This document shows, piece by piece, positions 23,218 to 31,989 of a stretch of 64,000 nucleotides of DNA. The stretch is from Phycisphaerae bacterium (GTDB taxonomy: Bacteria; Planctomycetota; Phycisphaerae; UBA1845; PWPN01). How positions within the stretch are numbered: the first letter of the stretch is position 1; the number at the start of each line of letters is the position of its first letter. The DNA lies in assembly GCA_018003015.1 (NCBI GenBank), contig JAGNEZ010000031.1, positions 1 to 64,000 on the forward strand, in the 5' to 3' direction. The position numbers and the translations under genes are program-made. The notes under the pieces were generated by a model. The model saw only the letters and a list, made by a program, of their open reading frames with translations. It did not search any database and was not told the origin of the DNA.

Positions 23218-25386
23218 TCCGCTGATCACGGCCACCTCAACCGAGCAGCAGGTGCTGCCCACACACCCTGCCGCCGGATTCGCCGAGCGCGCGTAGTAGA
23301 TCGTCGTCTGGGTGGGCGCAACCGTGGGCGTGGCCCCCCCCTCGATAGGCGTACCCCCGCAGCTGTCAGTGAACCACTCGACCGTGTCGCTGCCGCCGGG
23401 GAGGGCATGGAGGCTCGTCGATTGTCCGGCCAGAACCGCCTCCGAGGCTGCCTGGCAGCCGGTGAGCGGTTGGCAACTCGCGCAATCCACGTGTACCGGA
23501 ATCGCGATCGCCGGCTGACCCGGATCGTTGCTGTAGATCACCATCGAGCCGTCCATGCCGGACCCCGAGCACTGGGCGCAGGCGGTCACGGAGACCGGCT
23601 GGCTGGCTCCGGCCGGGATGCTGAACGCAGCCGCCGGCGACACGTGTGCCCAGGCCGGTGCCTCAATGGCATTGATCTGAACCGGCGACGAGCCGGAATT
23701 CCTGATCGTCAGGCAGTGCCCGCCGTCGCGCGCGCATTGCGCCGCGGCAGCCGCATCGATCAGGCCGTAACCGTGGTAGGCGTCGCGCCCCGCGATGTCT
23801 TCCTCAGGAGCGCCCACCCGGTCGCGAGCGGTGGATTCGATGCAGCTCCGAATCTGGCTGCCGGTCAGGGCCGGGTTGATGTGCTTGAGCAGGGCCGCGA
23901 GGCCGGCCACATGCGGCGTCGCCGCACTGGTGCCGTTGAAGTAGTTGACGTAGGCAGTGTTGGTGAGGTTGCCCAGCGTCAGAATGGAGTCCCACAGGCC
24001 AACGTCCCCCTGGCCCGGGGCACAGACATCCAGGGTGGAGCCGTAGTTGCTCCCCCAATACCACCTCGACGGGCGGACGCGGATGCCGTCCTGGTCCACC
24101 GCACCCACCTGGATGCAGTAGGGCAGGGCGCTCGGGAAGGTCTGCTCCGCCGGACCATCGTCGTTGCCGGCGGCCGCACACACCACCACGTCGTGGGCTT
24201 GAGCGTAGTTGATGGCATCAACTTCTTCAGGGTAGGGATCGGAGTGAGTCCCGCCGAGACTCAGGCTGACCACGCTCGCCCCATGGTCCACACCCCAGTA
24301 AATGCCGTCAGTGTAGTTGGCGATGTAGGTGTTGCCGTTCTCCGTGTAGGACCCGTTGACCGGGATGATGGTGACCGGGGCAATCCCGGCCACCAGCAGG
24401 CCGTTGCCCCGAATCGATGCCATGATGCCGGCGCAGGCCGTCCCGTGGCCGTCCGGATCGTCGTTGCTGGGGTCGGCGTCCGCAAAGGCGTCTCCGTTGT
24501 CGAGATAGACGTCGGTCGGATCGGCGATCCGGCCGGCCAGTTCGGAATGGGTGATGCGCACGCCGCTGTCCACCAGGCAAACGCGAACCGTGCCGAGCGT
24601 GTTCCCGCTCACGTCCCAGGCCGCAGGCATGTTGATCATCGGCAGATTCCACATGCGCGGATACAGGGGATCGTTTGGGGTGACCATCGGCCGGCAGACC
24701 GGGCTCGGGCTGGCGTAGACGACCTCCGGGTGCCTCATGAGTTCCAGACACAGCGCCCGCAGGTCCGTGCCCGGGACGACCTTGGCATGGAAGATGCCCA
24801 TCGGGTCGGCGGGCTGGAAAGCGCCGGCCAAAGCGCGGGACACGGCCGCCGAGCGATGAGCGGCCAGCGTCTTGCCACCCGCGAGGGTGGCCGCTTCGGC
24901 GCGCAGCTGGGCGTGGGTGTTCAAGGTCCGCAACGCCTTGGCATGACCGGACGCCTGAGGACGCAAGCCCTGAACCGCGATCGGCAACCGTGCCGGCCGG
25001 GCGGCCGCCGCGTGGTCCATCCACCGTCCGCGATCGTGCGGCGCGACCGTCATTCGGTCCGCGTGAAGCGCGGCCGCCCTGGCAGTCCTGAAACGGATCG
25101 TGATCTGGTCAGGCCGAATCGGTCCCAGAACGGCCTGCGGATTGGACAGATCGAGCGTCCCCTGGGGAGGAACGTCGAGCGCATTCATCGCACCACTCGC
25201 GGCAGACGCTCCGCCCGCCGTGCCCGTGCAGTCGATGATCAGAGACGACGGTTGAACCTCCAGATTGCCACTGGCGAAAGCCCACTCGGCGCCGCTCAAC
25301 GCCCCTAACCCGGCGAACAGCAAGCCTAGCCTGCGGACACAACGAGCGTTGCACGACACGAACCTGAGCCTCTTGAAACCTCTCAT
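21451..25386 (-). CDS. Secreted subtilase with five CARDB repeats
   Basis: 1311 residues from ATG 25386 (CCGGAGAA upstream; an ATG five codons earlier has no site). After a signal peptide (LLFAGLGALSGAEWAFA) comes a propeptide-like region, then an S8 peptidase domain (about 240-560) with the triad Asp in CLVDSGVRITHSE, His in DGHGTACAGI and Ser in NGTSAATPHVAG, and the oxyanion Asn in CAAAGND. An Ig-like segment rich in Cys follows, then five tandem CARDB modules of about 118 residues, each with PSTSGAGQ-type openings, WSTNTT and ADADxxVxETxExNNT. CARDB repeats act as adhesive spacers. The protein ends directly after the fifth repeat, without dockerin or sorting tail. All catalytic residues are present. 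Confidence 0.93.
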   Translation of the reverse strand: MRGFKRLRFVSCNARCVRRLGLLFAGLGALSGAEWAFASGNLEVQPSSLIIDCTGTAGGASAASGAMNALDVPPQGTLDLSNPQAVLGPIRPDQITIRFRTARAAALHADRMTVAPHDRGRWMDHAAAARPARLPIAVQGLRPQASGHAKALRTLNTHAQLRAEAATLAGGKTLAAHRSAAVSRALAGAFQPADPMGIFHAKVVPGTDLRALCLELMRHPEVVYASPSPVCRPMVTPNDPLYPRMWNLPMINMPAAWDVSGNTLGTVRVCLVDSGVRITHSELAGRIADPTDVYLDNGDAFADADPSNDDPDGHGTACAGIMASIRGNGLLVAGIAPVTIIPVNGSYTENGNTYIANYTDGIYWGVDHGASVVSLSLGGTHSDPYPEEVDAINYAQAHDVVVCAAAGNDDGPAEQTFPSALPYCIQVGAVDQDGIRVRPSRWYWGSNYGSTLDVCAPGQGDVGLWDSILTLGNLTNTAYVNYFNGTSAATPHVAGLAALLKHINPALTGSQIRSCIESTARDRVGAPEEDIAGRDAYHGYGLIDAAAAAQCARDGGHCLTIRNSGSSPVQINAIEAPAWAHVSPAAAFSIPAGASQPVSVTACAQCSGSGMDGSMVIYSNDPGQPAIAIPVHVDCASCQPLTGCQAASEAVLAGQSTSLHALPGGSDTVEWFTDSCGGTPIEGGATPTVAPTQTTIYYARSANPAAGCVGSTCCSVEVAVISGDLTVQSLTGPSTSGAGQTISLVATTRNGTTSTLAGASVTRLYWSTNTTVDGDDIEIGSCSISSLEASQSSSGTVTATIAPDTATGTYYVIAQADADNDVTETNEANNTRTLTVKVGPDLTVSTLTGPSTSGAGQVVTLTAIVKNGTTASPAAASTLRFYWSTNTTLDGGDAEIASCGVAALAANQSGAPCSIQLDIPTDIVPATYYVFAKADADDAVAETSETNNTRYRSIKVGPDLSVSALTVPSTSGAGQTIAISATVKNGSTSSPAGPFFTRLYWSTNSTLEIGDTEIASWSVDGLGAGESTSFQTALTIPLGTASATYYVIARTDDGDAVLSEVSETNNIRYAPIKIGADLTIPTLAAPSTSGMGQVITVTATVKNGVTSSPTGPFVTRVYLSTNTTIDAGDSEIGSCSTADLQAGQSTPCSLSVAITSDIVAGSYYLIAKADADDAVVSETSESNNTKYASIKIGAELTISAMTNPNSVVAGQAITVTATTKNGATASPAEAFFTRLYWSTNSALDASDVEIGSCSIAELGPNASTTCTFAVTVPQVSVRAVYYLIAKADADGVVVETSETNNTLSRFIVVSP

Positions 25387-26139
25387 GATGTTCTCCGGCA
25401 TTCGGAAAGCGGACTACGTCGCAGGCGAAACGGAAGTGGCGGCCCTCGCCTGCGTCTCTGCCTTCAAGGCTGACAGCGCCTCTCGGCATCGGGCAACTCA
25501 CTTACTCCAAATAACATACATGAGAGCCCCGGTCAATTCGTTCCGCGAGAACTCGACGGTTATCGGGCCAGGAACGGCAAATAACCGTCGTTCGCGTCCG
25601 CAAGCGGCAGAGCGGTCGGCCTTCAAGGGGAAGGCGGATTGCAGACGGCCTGCCGGCTCTCATCGCCTCTACTCCCATGCAAGCTCCGCGGTCCCATGCA
25701 GATAACCGGGAATAGAGCGTTCGGATGGCAACATGGGGCGGCTGATACTCGGGGGGCTGCGTGGATCGCGATGGCCACGAGGGCGTGCCCACGTGCAGCC
25801 TGCGAGGCGTCGGCAGTCAACGGATCGATGAGTACACCATGCTGACACTCGGAATCCGGACTTGTCCGAACCGAGCAAGGCGGGCCCGCTTTCGGCATTG
25901 GAAAGGTCGAGAGCACGGAGGTACAATGCGTCCCGTTCCCGTGGACGGTCCCCGGGATCCTGTCGCGCCGGGAGGAAGCCGCGAAGCAGGCTGACCGCCT
26001 CTGACCGTCGGCAGGAATGGGCCCGATGGAGGGTTGACATGCGTGGCGGTGCATCCTCCTGTCCCCGCCCCTCGGGGTTATCTCGCCGCCTCGCGAAGCC
26101 CCCTGTTTCCTTTCCCTACTCCATCCCTCTGGAATCATC
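25387..26139. other. Long intergenic region upstream of malic enzyme
   Basis: 753 bases between divergently read genes. Several open frames cross it on both strands but none has a motif, a good ribosome site or a domain pattern. TTGACA occurs at 26034-26039 but no matching -10 is evident. Nothing further seen. Confidence 0.5.
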
Positions 26140-27591
26140 ATGAAACGTCAAAGCCCCTCCTACAGTCTCACGGTTCGTCTGCGATATCCCGACAAGACCG
26201 GTCAACTCGGCCGCATTACCTCCGCCATCGGCGAAGTCGAGGGCATGATCGGCTCGGTTGATCTTGTGGAAGTCCGCAAGGAGATGATCGTCCGCGACAT
26301 CACCTTCAACGCCCGGGACGTCGAGCACGGCCAGCACATCGTCGATCGGCTTCATGCGATGAACGACGTCGAGGTGCTGCGGGTTTCGGACCGCACCTAC
26401 CTGCTGCACATCGGTGGGAAGATCCAGGTCCAGCCGAGAATGGCCATCAAGAACCGTGACGATCTCTCGATGGCCTACACGCCCGGGGTCGCACGAGTGT
26501 GCCGATCGATCCAGGCCGATCCGAACGCGGCCTTCTCGTTGACCATTCGGCGTAACACGGTGGCCGTCGTCACCGACGGGACGGCGGTGTTGGGCCTGGG
26601 CGACATCGGTCCGCTGGCCGCGATGCCAGTGATGGAGGGCAAGGCGATGCTCTTCAAGGAGTTCGGCGGGGTCGATGCCTTTCCGATCTGTCTCGATACC
26701 AAGGACGCGGAGAAGATCATCGAGACCGTCACCTACCTTGCTCCGACCTTCGGCGGAATCAACCTGGAAGACATCTCCTCGCCCCGCTGTGTGGAGATCG
26801 AGGAACGACTCGCCGGGCGGCTCGACATCCCGGTCTTCCACGACGACCAGCACGGCACCGCGATCGTGGTGCTCGCCGCCCTGCAGAACGCCCTGACCAT
26901 CGTCCAGAAGCCGATGCCGGACCTCTGCGTCACCGTCTGCGGAGCCGGAGCGGCCGGCCAGGCGATCGTCAAACTGCTCCAGTCGGTGGGCGTCGGTTCG
27001 GTGGTCGTCTGCGACCGGCAAGGGGCGTTGAACAGAGATCGCGACACCTCAGGCAACCCCGTCAAAAGGTGGCTGGTGGAGCACACCAACCCGGACCAGG
27101 TGAGCGGGTCCATCGGCCAAGCGATGGCGGGCACCGACGTGTTCATCGGCGTCGCCTCCGCCGACCTGATCACCGCCGACGACATCAAGCGTATGGCCCC
27201 CCGGCCGATCGTCTTTGCATTGGCCAACCCCGATCCGGAGATCGATCCCGACCTCGCGGCGACCTGTGCGGCGGTCGTGGCTTCCGGCCGTTCGGACTAT
27301 GCGAACCAGATCAACAACGTGCTCTGCTTTCCGGGGCTGTTCCGAGGCATGCTCGATGTCCGCGCTCGGCGGGTCACGCAGGAGATGAAGATCGCCGCTG
27401 CCCGGGCCATTGCTGGTGTAATCTCCCCCCGAGAACTAACGCCCGACTACATCATTCCCAGCGTCTTTGACCGTCGCGTGGCCCCGGTCGTTGCCGAGGC
27501 GGTCTCGAAGGCCGCCCAGGAATGCGGCGTGGCCTCACGCGACCGCCGCCCGCCCTACACGCTGCAAGCCGACGGCGGCCACGCGTTCTGA
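26140..27591 (+). CDS. NAD(P)-dependent malic enzyme with N-terminal ACT domain
   Basis: 483 residues. Residues 1-80 form an ACT-type regulatory domain ([20 protein letters not shown], a typical ACT opening). The rest is a bacterial malic enzyme: [37 protein letters not shown], the metal-binding [20 protein letters not shown], and a Rossmann motif [15 protein letters not shown]; it lacks the phosphotransacetylase-like C-terminus of MaeB. It converts malate to pyruvate and CO2 in the cytoplasm, linking the TCA cycle to pyruvate. The ACT domain suggests allosteric control by an amino acid. The gene is monocistronic. The immediate upstream bases show no strong ribosome site. Confidence 0.93.
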   Translation: MKRQSPSYSLTVRLRYPDKTGQLGRITSAIGEVEGMIGSVDLVEVRKEMIVRDITFNARDVEHGQHIVDRLHAMNDVEVLRVSDRTYLLHIGGKIQVQPRMAIKNRDDLSMAYTPGVARVCRSIQADPNAAFSLTIRRNTVAVVTDGTAVLGLGDIGPLAAMPVMEGKAMLFKEFGGVDAFPICLDTKDAEKIIETVTYLAPTFGGINLEDISSPRCVEIEERLAGRLDIPVFHDDQHGTAIVVLAALQNALTIVQKPMPDLCVTVCGAGAAGQAIVKLLQSVGVGSVVVCDRQGALNRDRDTSGNPVKRWLVEHTNPDQVSGSIGQAMAGTDVFIGVASADLITADDIKRMAPRPIVFALANPDPEIDPDLAATCAAVVASGRSDYANQINNVLCFPGLFRGMLDVRARRVTQEMKIAAARAIAGVISPRELTPDYIIPSVFDRRVAPVVAEAVSKAAQECGVASRDRRPPYTLQADGGHAF

Positions 27592-27624
27592 GAAACGCAG
27601 GTGGCAGCGACCGGTCGCCGCTCT

Positions 27625-28155
27625 CTACCGCTTGTCACGGCACTGCTTCCGGTACGTCACGGCGAGCGAGAAGATCATGCATAGGACGGCGACCACGATG
27701 ACCCAGAAGTCGCCGCCTCGCCTGCCCTGGGTCAGCATGACCGCGGCCATGACGCAGAAAGAGACCAAGCCGATTGCGGCGGAGACGAGAGTCAGCCGTC
27801 CCCGCGAACGCCGCATCTCCTCCGGATGCGGCTGACCTTCCCTCACCACGTTCGCCTCTAGCAACGGCTCGCCGCATTCCGGGCATCTCACCTGGGACTC
27901 GCCGATCACCGCCTTGTGCCCGGTGAGGTTGTACCCGCACGCCCCACATCGCAGATGATCGGCGATAGCCCTGCGCCGAATCCGCTTCTGCAGCCACAAG
28001 CCGAGCAGCAGCGAGCTGCCCAGGAACACGGTCATCAGGGCCATCGCCCCGGCGTTCAGTGTTCGCGCCATGGCCAAGCACACGACGGTATAGGCGGCGA
28101 CGGTAATGGCCAGCATGAGGAGGAACATCAAGATGGCCTTGGGCTTGGGATTCAT
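27625..28155 (-). CDS. Membrane protein with double-Cys zinc ribbon
   Basis: 176 residues from ATG 28155, eleven bases after the prmC stop. Two transmembrane helices (AILMFLLMLAITVAAYTVV and AMALMTVFLGSSLLLGLWL) precede a zinc ribbon CGACGYNLTG ... RCPECGEPL, and two more helices follow (LVSAAIGLVSFCVMAAVM and FWVIVVAVLCMIFSLAV). The CGYNLTG / CPECG ribbon beside membrane helices is very common in planctomycetes, without known function. Close spacing suggests an operon with prmC. Confidence 0.75.
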   Translation of the reverse strand: MNPKPKAILMFLLMLAITVAAYTVVCLAMARTLNAGAMALMTVFLGSSLLLGLWLQKRIRRRAIADHLRCGACGYNLTGHKAVIGESQVRCPECGEPLLEANVVREGQPHPEEMRRSRGRLTLVSAAIGLVSFCVMAAVMLTQGRRGGDFWVIVVAVLCMIFSLAVTYRKQCRDKR

Positions 28156-28165
28156 GACCACGATC

Positions 28166-29092
28166 TCAATCAAGAAGAAACTCGACCACTCGTTCGTGCG
28201 GATCGGTCGGATCGCGGTGGGCACCCAGATAGCTCCAGCCGCCAGCGGCCTGGAAGGTCTCCACGACCGAGGTCAGTTGCCCGGAGCCGATTTCCGCCAG
28301 CAGACGCCCCTGCTGGCGCAGCACGGCCGGGGCCTCGGCCGCCAGCCGGCGGTACATGACCAGCCCGTCGCTGCCGTCCAAGGCCAGGGCGATCTTCGGT
28401 TCGTGGTCGCGAATGTGCGGCGGAAGTGTGCGGTACAGCTCCTCGCTGATGTACGGCGGATTGGAGACGACCAGATCGAAGCCGCCTGCCGGGGTGATCT
28501 CGGCCGGCAGCGCGGTGCAATCGGCCTCAACCACCTGGACCCGCTCGTCCAGGCCGTGCCGCTCGACGTTCCTTCTCGCGACGGCCGCCGCCTCGCCGGA
28601 TATGTCCCCGGCCACGACCGATGCGTTCTTGGCGTACTTGGCGATCGCGACGGCCACGCAACCGGAACCGGTACCGACGTCGAGGATTCGCCACGACTGA
28701 TCCGGCATCTCCCGACACAGGTCGATGGCTCGCTGAACCAGGGCCTCGGTCTCCGGGCGGGGGACGAGCACCGCGGGGGTCACCTCGAATTCAAGCGAGA
28801 AGAACTCCCGAAACCCCAGCAGATACGCAATGGGCGTGTGAGCACCGGCACTGCGGACCAGCTCGCGGAACGCTGCCCGCTGCTCCTCGGTCGGCTCCTG
28901 GTCGTACCGGGTGTAGAGCTCGATCTTCTTGCAGTTCATCGCCCGGGCGAGGAGCAGCTCGGCAGCCAGCCGCCCGCCCTCGACCTGCTTCTGCTGGAAC
29001 CACCCCGTCGTCCACTGAAGCAGCCGTCCGACCGTCCAGACTCCCTGCTGTGTCGTAGAAGAGCCGCCCGCCTGGGGGTTCACGTCAGCCAT
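28166..29092 (-). CDS. prmC: Peptide chain release factor N5-glutamine methyltransferase
   Basis: 308 residues from ATG 29092 (MADVNPQ); the frame is open to 29167. It methylates the Gln of the GGQ motif in release factors, using SAM. N-terminal helical domain about 20-100 (LLQWTTGWFQQKQVEG, AYLLGFREFFSLEF), then the Rossmann-type methyltransferase with VPRPETEALV, motif I ILDVGTGSGCVAVAIA and the catalytic NPPY in LVVSNPPYISEE. Length fits the family (about 280-300). No release-factor gene is adjacent, unlike the prfA-prmC pair of many bacteria. Confidence 0.94.
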   Translation of the reverse strand: MADVNPQAGGSSTTQQGVWTVGRLLQWTTGWFQQKQVEGGRLAAELLLARAMNCKKIELYTRYDQEPTEEQRAAFRELVRSAGAHTPIAYLLGFREFFSLEFEVTPAVLVPRPETEALVQRAIDLCREMPDQSWRILDVGTGSGCVAVAIAKYAKNASVVAGDISGEAAAVARRNVERHGLDERVQVVEADCTALPAEITPAGGFDLVVSNPPYISEELYRTLPPHIRDHEPKIALALDGSDGLVMYRRLAAEAPAVLRQQGRLLAEIGSGQLTSVVETFQAAGGWSYLGAHRDPTDPHERVVEFLLD

Positions 29093-29178
29093 GGCCGCAC
29101 TATACGACCAGGTGCGGCCTGGGCACAACACCGGCGCCCCGGCTTGTCGCCTGTGTTTCCGGTTCAACCGTTCCCTGC

Positions 29179-29280
29179 TTGGGCGACTGCACCGTGACAG
29201 ACTGTGACAAGGATGGCGACGTCGGCCGAAACGACTTCGGTCTTCTGAAGCAATACGTCACAGAATGGCGGAATGGGCGC
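29179..29280 (+). pseudogene. Orphan dockerin-like fragment
   Basis: The plus frame reads GDCTVTDCDKDGDVGRNDFG then LLKQYVTEW, with the D-x-D-x-D-x-G-x-x-x-x-D pattern of one dockerin EF-hand loop. There is no gene in front of it; upstream in frame is only CVSGSTVPCL. It looks like the surviving tail of a deleted dockerin gene on the plus strand, where all other dockerin genes in the window are on the minus strand. The longer open frame to 29685 is only the antisense of the next gene. Confidence 0.4.
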
Positions 29281-29328
29281 CAAGGATGTCGCCCGACCGG
29301 TGTTCGCCGGCGCGCGGGTGAGCGGCGT

Positions 29329-30357
29329 CTATTCGGCCGTCCAGGGGAACTTGTGCTTGAAATGGCGGTAGTACAGGCCGATGGCCCGCATCGCGACGAT
29401 AAAGGCGTAGACATTCAAGGTGGAGGTGACCAGGCTGCCGACGAGGCCCGCCTGGGCGACGTAACGCCTGACCTGCGGGAGTTCGGGGATGATCAGGATG
29501 CCCATGGCCACGAGAATGGTGGCACAGATGGCCAGATACGCCACAGGTGCTGCCAAGGGGGTGAGCACCACATGGTGCGGCATGAGGCTGCCCACGCCGC
29601 CGCCCAGAGCGACGGTCAGGATGATGGCCGGCCACAAGAGACAACCGAGGACCGCAACCAGCCAGATCACCGCCGGCGGAATTGACAGGGAGTAGTAGTA
29701 GTCCAGAAACACGAGAATGAGGGCAGGCATGAACGCCGCCAGGAAAGTGCACAGGAACTCGAGCAGGGGCACGATGAGATCGTCCAGAATGCGTGTGAAC
29801 CAGACGGTCGGCAGGTCATCTTCACCGGAGGCGGTCTCCCGGATGATCGCGAAGTAGAAGGCACAGAGGAATCCGGCGAGGAGGACATAGGCCGCGAAAT
29901 GAAGGAACCAGATGAACGGAAGGTAGCCCAGGGCGTCGAGCCCGAACTGAGCCGCGGTGATGACCAGCAAGGTAATGAGGTTCCCCGGGTCGATGAAGAA
30001 GGTGAAGGAACCGAGCAGGTCGGCCCAGAAAGGCGACTGCGGCCCGGAGATCTCGTCGTGGAATTCCATCCGTCCGGGCAGGCTGTAGATGCTCTCGGAT
30101 TCCTCCCGGGGCATGTGGCTTTTCCGGGACTCGTCTTCCTGCTCGCTCTGCTCCTCTTCCGCTTCGGTCGGCGGGACGGATGCTGGCGGCGGCCGACGGA
30201 TCACGGGGACGTCGCCGGGGACCACGAACACCAGATGGCACGCCTTGCAGCGAGCCTTCTTTCCCGCCGCCGCGTCGGGGAGACGTATGTTCTGACCGCA
30301 GGAGCAATGGTAAAAGATGGCCATAGGAGGAATGGTCGGTCGTTGACCCTCAGTCAT
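29329..30357 (-). CDS. Polytopic membrane protein with N-terminal zinc finger
   Basis: 342 residues; a start at 30324 (MAIFYHCSCGQNIRLPD) is an attractive alternative because many planctomycete proteins begin with this finger (F-x-C-x-C-G-Q ... A-x-C-K-A-C). A charged linker (about 55-95, EAEEEQSEQEDESRK) leads to a domain with six or seven hydrophobic segments, among them LGYLPFIWFLHFAAYVLLAG, VIWLVAVLGCLLWPAIIL and YLAICATILVAMGILII. Family resembles the DUF4013/Yip1-like membrane proteins in pattern but I cannot name it. Function unknown. Confidence 0.7.
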   Translation of the reverse strand: MTEGQRPTIPPMAIFYHCSCGQNIRLPDAAAGKKARCKACHLVFVVPGDVPVIRRPPPASVPPTEAEEEQSEQEDESRKSHMPREESESIYSLPGRMEFHDEISGPQSPFWADLLGSFTFFIDPGNLITLLVITAAQFGLDALGYLPFIWFLHFAAYVLLAGFLCAFYFAIIRETASGEDDLPTVWFTRILDDLIVPLLEFLCTFLAAFMPALILVFLDYYYSLSIPPAVIWLVAVLGCLLWPAIILTVALGGGVGSLMPHHVVLTPLAAPVAYLAICATILVAMGILIIPELPQVRRYVAQAGLVGSLVTSTLNVYAFIVAMRAIGLYYRHFKHKFPWTAE

Positions 30358-30471
30358 CGGTCCGTCGTGCCTGCATGCGAAATCGGGCCTTCAGCGAGCA
30401 GCGATCAGCAGTCAGCCACGCCTTCGCTCACATTCTTCGCTTTGACCTGGTCCCCCATCTATCACGGCATC

Positions 30472-31746
30472 TCATTCGAGGGGGTTGATCACGAGTCCGG
30501 TCGCCAGCTTGGGATAGAAATACGTACTCTTCTGGGGCATCAGATCGCCCGCTTCGCTGACCGCCTTCAGCTCGGCCATGGTGCACGGTTTGCACAGCAG
30601 GGCGATCCCGTGGCACTGCCGGGCCGCGTCGATCGCCTGGTCCGCCGCCTTAAGGTACTGAATCGTGGGGGCCGTCCCGCCGAGTGCTGCCTTGGTCACC
30701 AATTCGTCGATCAGGTATCGGTGCAGGTACGCGAGATCGAGCTTGCGCCAGGCCGCACTCCGTTCCGGAGCCAGCGTCGCCAGAACCTCGCGGCGGGTGA
30801 ATCGGGCGGTATATGCTTGGCCCTTCCCGGTCACGTAGACGCACAGATCGTCGGCCGAATTCCAGGGCAGCAGCTTCTCGGGCTCGTTCACGCCGCCGGC
30901 CGGCTTCATCATCAGTCCCTGGGCCAGTGACTCGATCACCCTCGCCGGCGCGACCTTGCCGAAGCCCGACAGCACCCGGTGAGTAGGCATGATCACTGCC
31001 CCGGGATCCTCCATGGCGCACAAGCCGATCAGGGTAAAGTGTGCGGGGTGGTCCGCGGGCAGGGCCTGCTCGCCCCGCAGCTGGTCGCGGTAGTTCAGGG
31101 CGGTGCCGTACCGATGATGCCCGTCGGCGATGAACACCGGCCGGCGAGCCAGATGCTCGGCCACCGCACGGGCGATCTTGGCGTCCCGCAACACCCACAG
31201 CCGATTGACCACTCCCTCCATCGTCGCGGTCACGTCGGCCGGTCGGCTGCGGGGGTCGAGCAGCTTGCTCACCGCGTGATCCGGATCACTATACAGGCCA
31301 AAAACCGCCGAGAGCTGGCAGCGGGTGGCCTGCATCAGCTTGAGCCGGTCGGCTTTCGGGCCGCCGAAGGTCTGCTCGTGGGGGAACACCGTTCCGGTCC
31401 CGAACGGCTCCAAGCGCATGCGAGCGAAGAACTTGCGGCGTAGGAAGCGCTTGCCGCCGAAGCTGTATTCCTGGTGATACACGTACAGCGCGGGCTGGTC
31501 GTCGAGAGCGAGGGTACCGTCCTGCCGCCATTGCTGGAGCGTCCCGGCGGCCTGGGCATAGACCTCATCGGGGCCGGCCTCCTTGGGCGGCACGTGCGGC
31601 AGGTCGATGGCCACGATGTTGCGGTCGTGCCCACGCAACAGGGCGGCCTTGTCGTCCGCGCTGAGCACGTCATAGGGCGGAGCGATCAGGCGGTCCCACT
31701 GGCCGACGCAACGACTCGGGCTGTAACGCAACGCTCGAAACGGCAT
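30472..31746 (-). CDS. DUF1015 family protein
   Basis: 424 residues from ATG 31746 (MPFRALRYSPS), the usual family start; ten more codons are open upstream. Diagnostic segments are LIAPPYDVLS, NIVAIDLPHVPP, VFPHEQTFGGPKADRLKLM, FIADGHHRYGTALNYRD and the LLCKPCTMAELKAVSEAGDL, MPQKSTYFYPKLATGLVINP end. Members are about 400-420 residues, cytoplasmic and lie near serine biosynthesis genes in several bacteria; the function is not established. Divergent from the GH3-family gene with a 243-base gap that should contain both promoters. Confidence 0.92.
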   Translation of the reverse strand: MPFRALRYSPSRCVGQWDRLIAPPYDVLSADDKAALLRGHDRNIVAIDLPHVPPKEAGPDEVYAQAAGTLQQWRQDGTLALDDQPALYVYHQEYSFGGKRFLRRKFFARMRLEPFGTGTVFPHEQTFGGPKADRLKLMQATRCQLSAVFGLYSDPDHAVSKLLDPRSRPADVTATMEGVVNRLWVLRDAKIARAVAEHLARRPVFIADGHHRYGTALNYRDQLRGEQALPADHPAHFTLIGLCAMEDPGAVIMPTHRVLSGFGKVAPARVIESLAQGLMMKPAGGVNEPEKLLPWNSADDLCVYVTGKGQAYTARFTRREVLATLAPERSAAWRKLDLAYLHRYLIDELVTKAALGGTAPTIQYLKAADQAIDAARQCHGIALLCKPCTMAELKAVSEAGDLMPQKSTYFYPKLATGLVINPLE

Positions 31747-31989
31747 GATCTCTGGCACGGTTCGCCCTCGGTACACGGCGACGTCAACTCAACACGGTCA
31801 GGCTAACCTGCTTGCAGAGGAGCATCAAGGGGGGGCGAAGACGTCGGGGCGAACACGCCGAATGGAGGATTGGGATGTATGCACCCTGCGGGGATTTCCG
31901 GAGCGCATCCGCACTGTCTCCGCTCTCCATGCTCTACGCTCACTTGCCCAGCGTTGCGGTATGCAATGCCGGGGTTATCATGCCCCACG

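Noticed and set aside
21964-25308. 1114-residue plus-strand open frame opposite the subtilase
   Set aside because: Antisense of a complete S8 peptidase with five repeats; the product has no signal peptide or motif and its repeats mirror the CARDB repeats.
25623-26141. 172-residue minus frame and several overlapping frames in the gap before malic enzyme
   Set aside because: No ribosome site, no domain, and mutually overlapping frames with similar length; chance frames.
29179-29685. 168-residue plus frame beginning with the dockerin loop
   Set aside because: Only the first 30 or so residues look dockerin-like; the rest is antisense of the zinc-finger membrane protein at 29329-30357.
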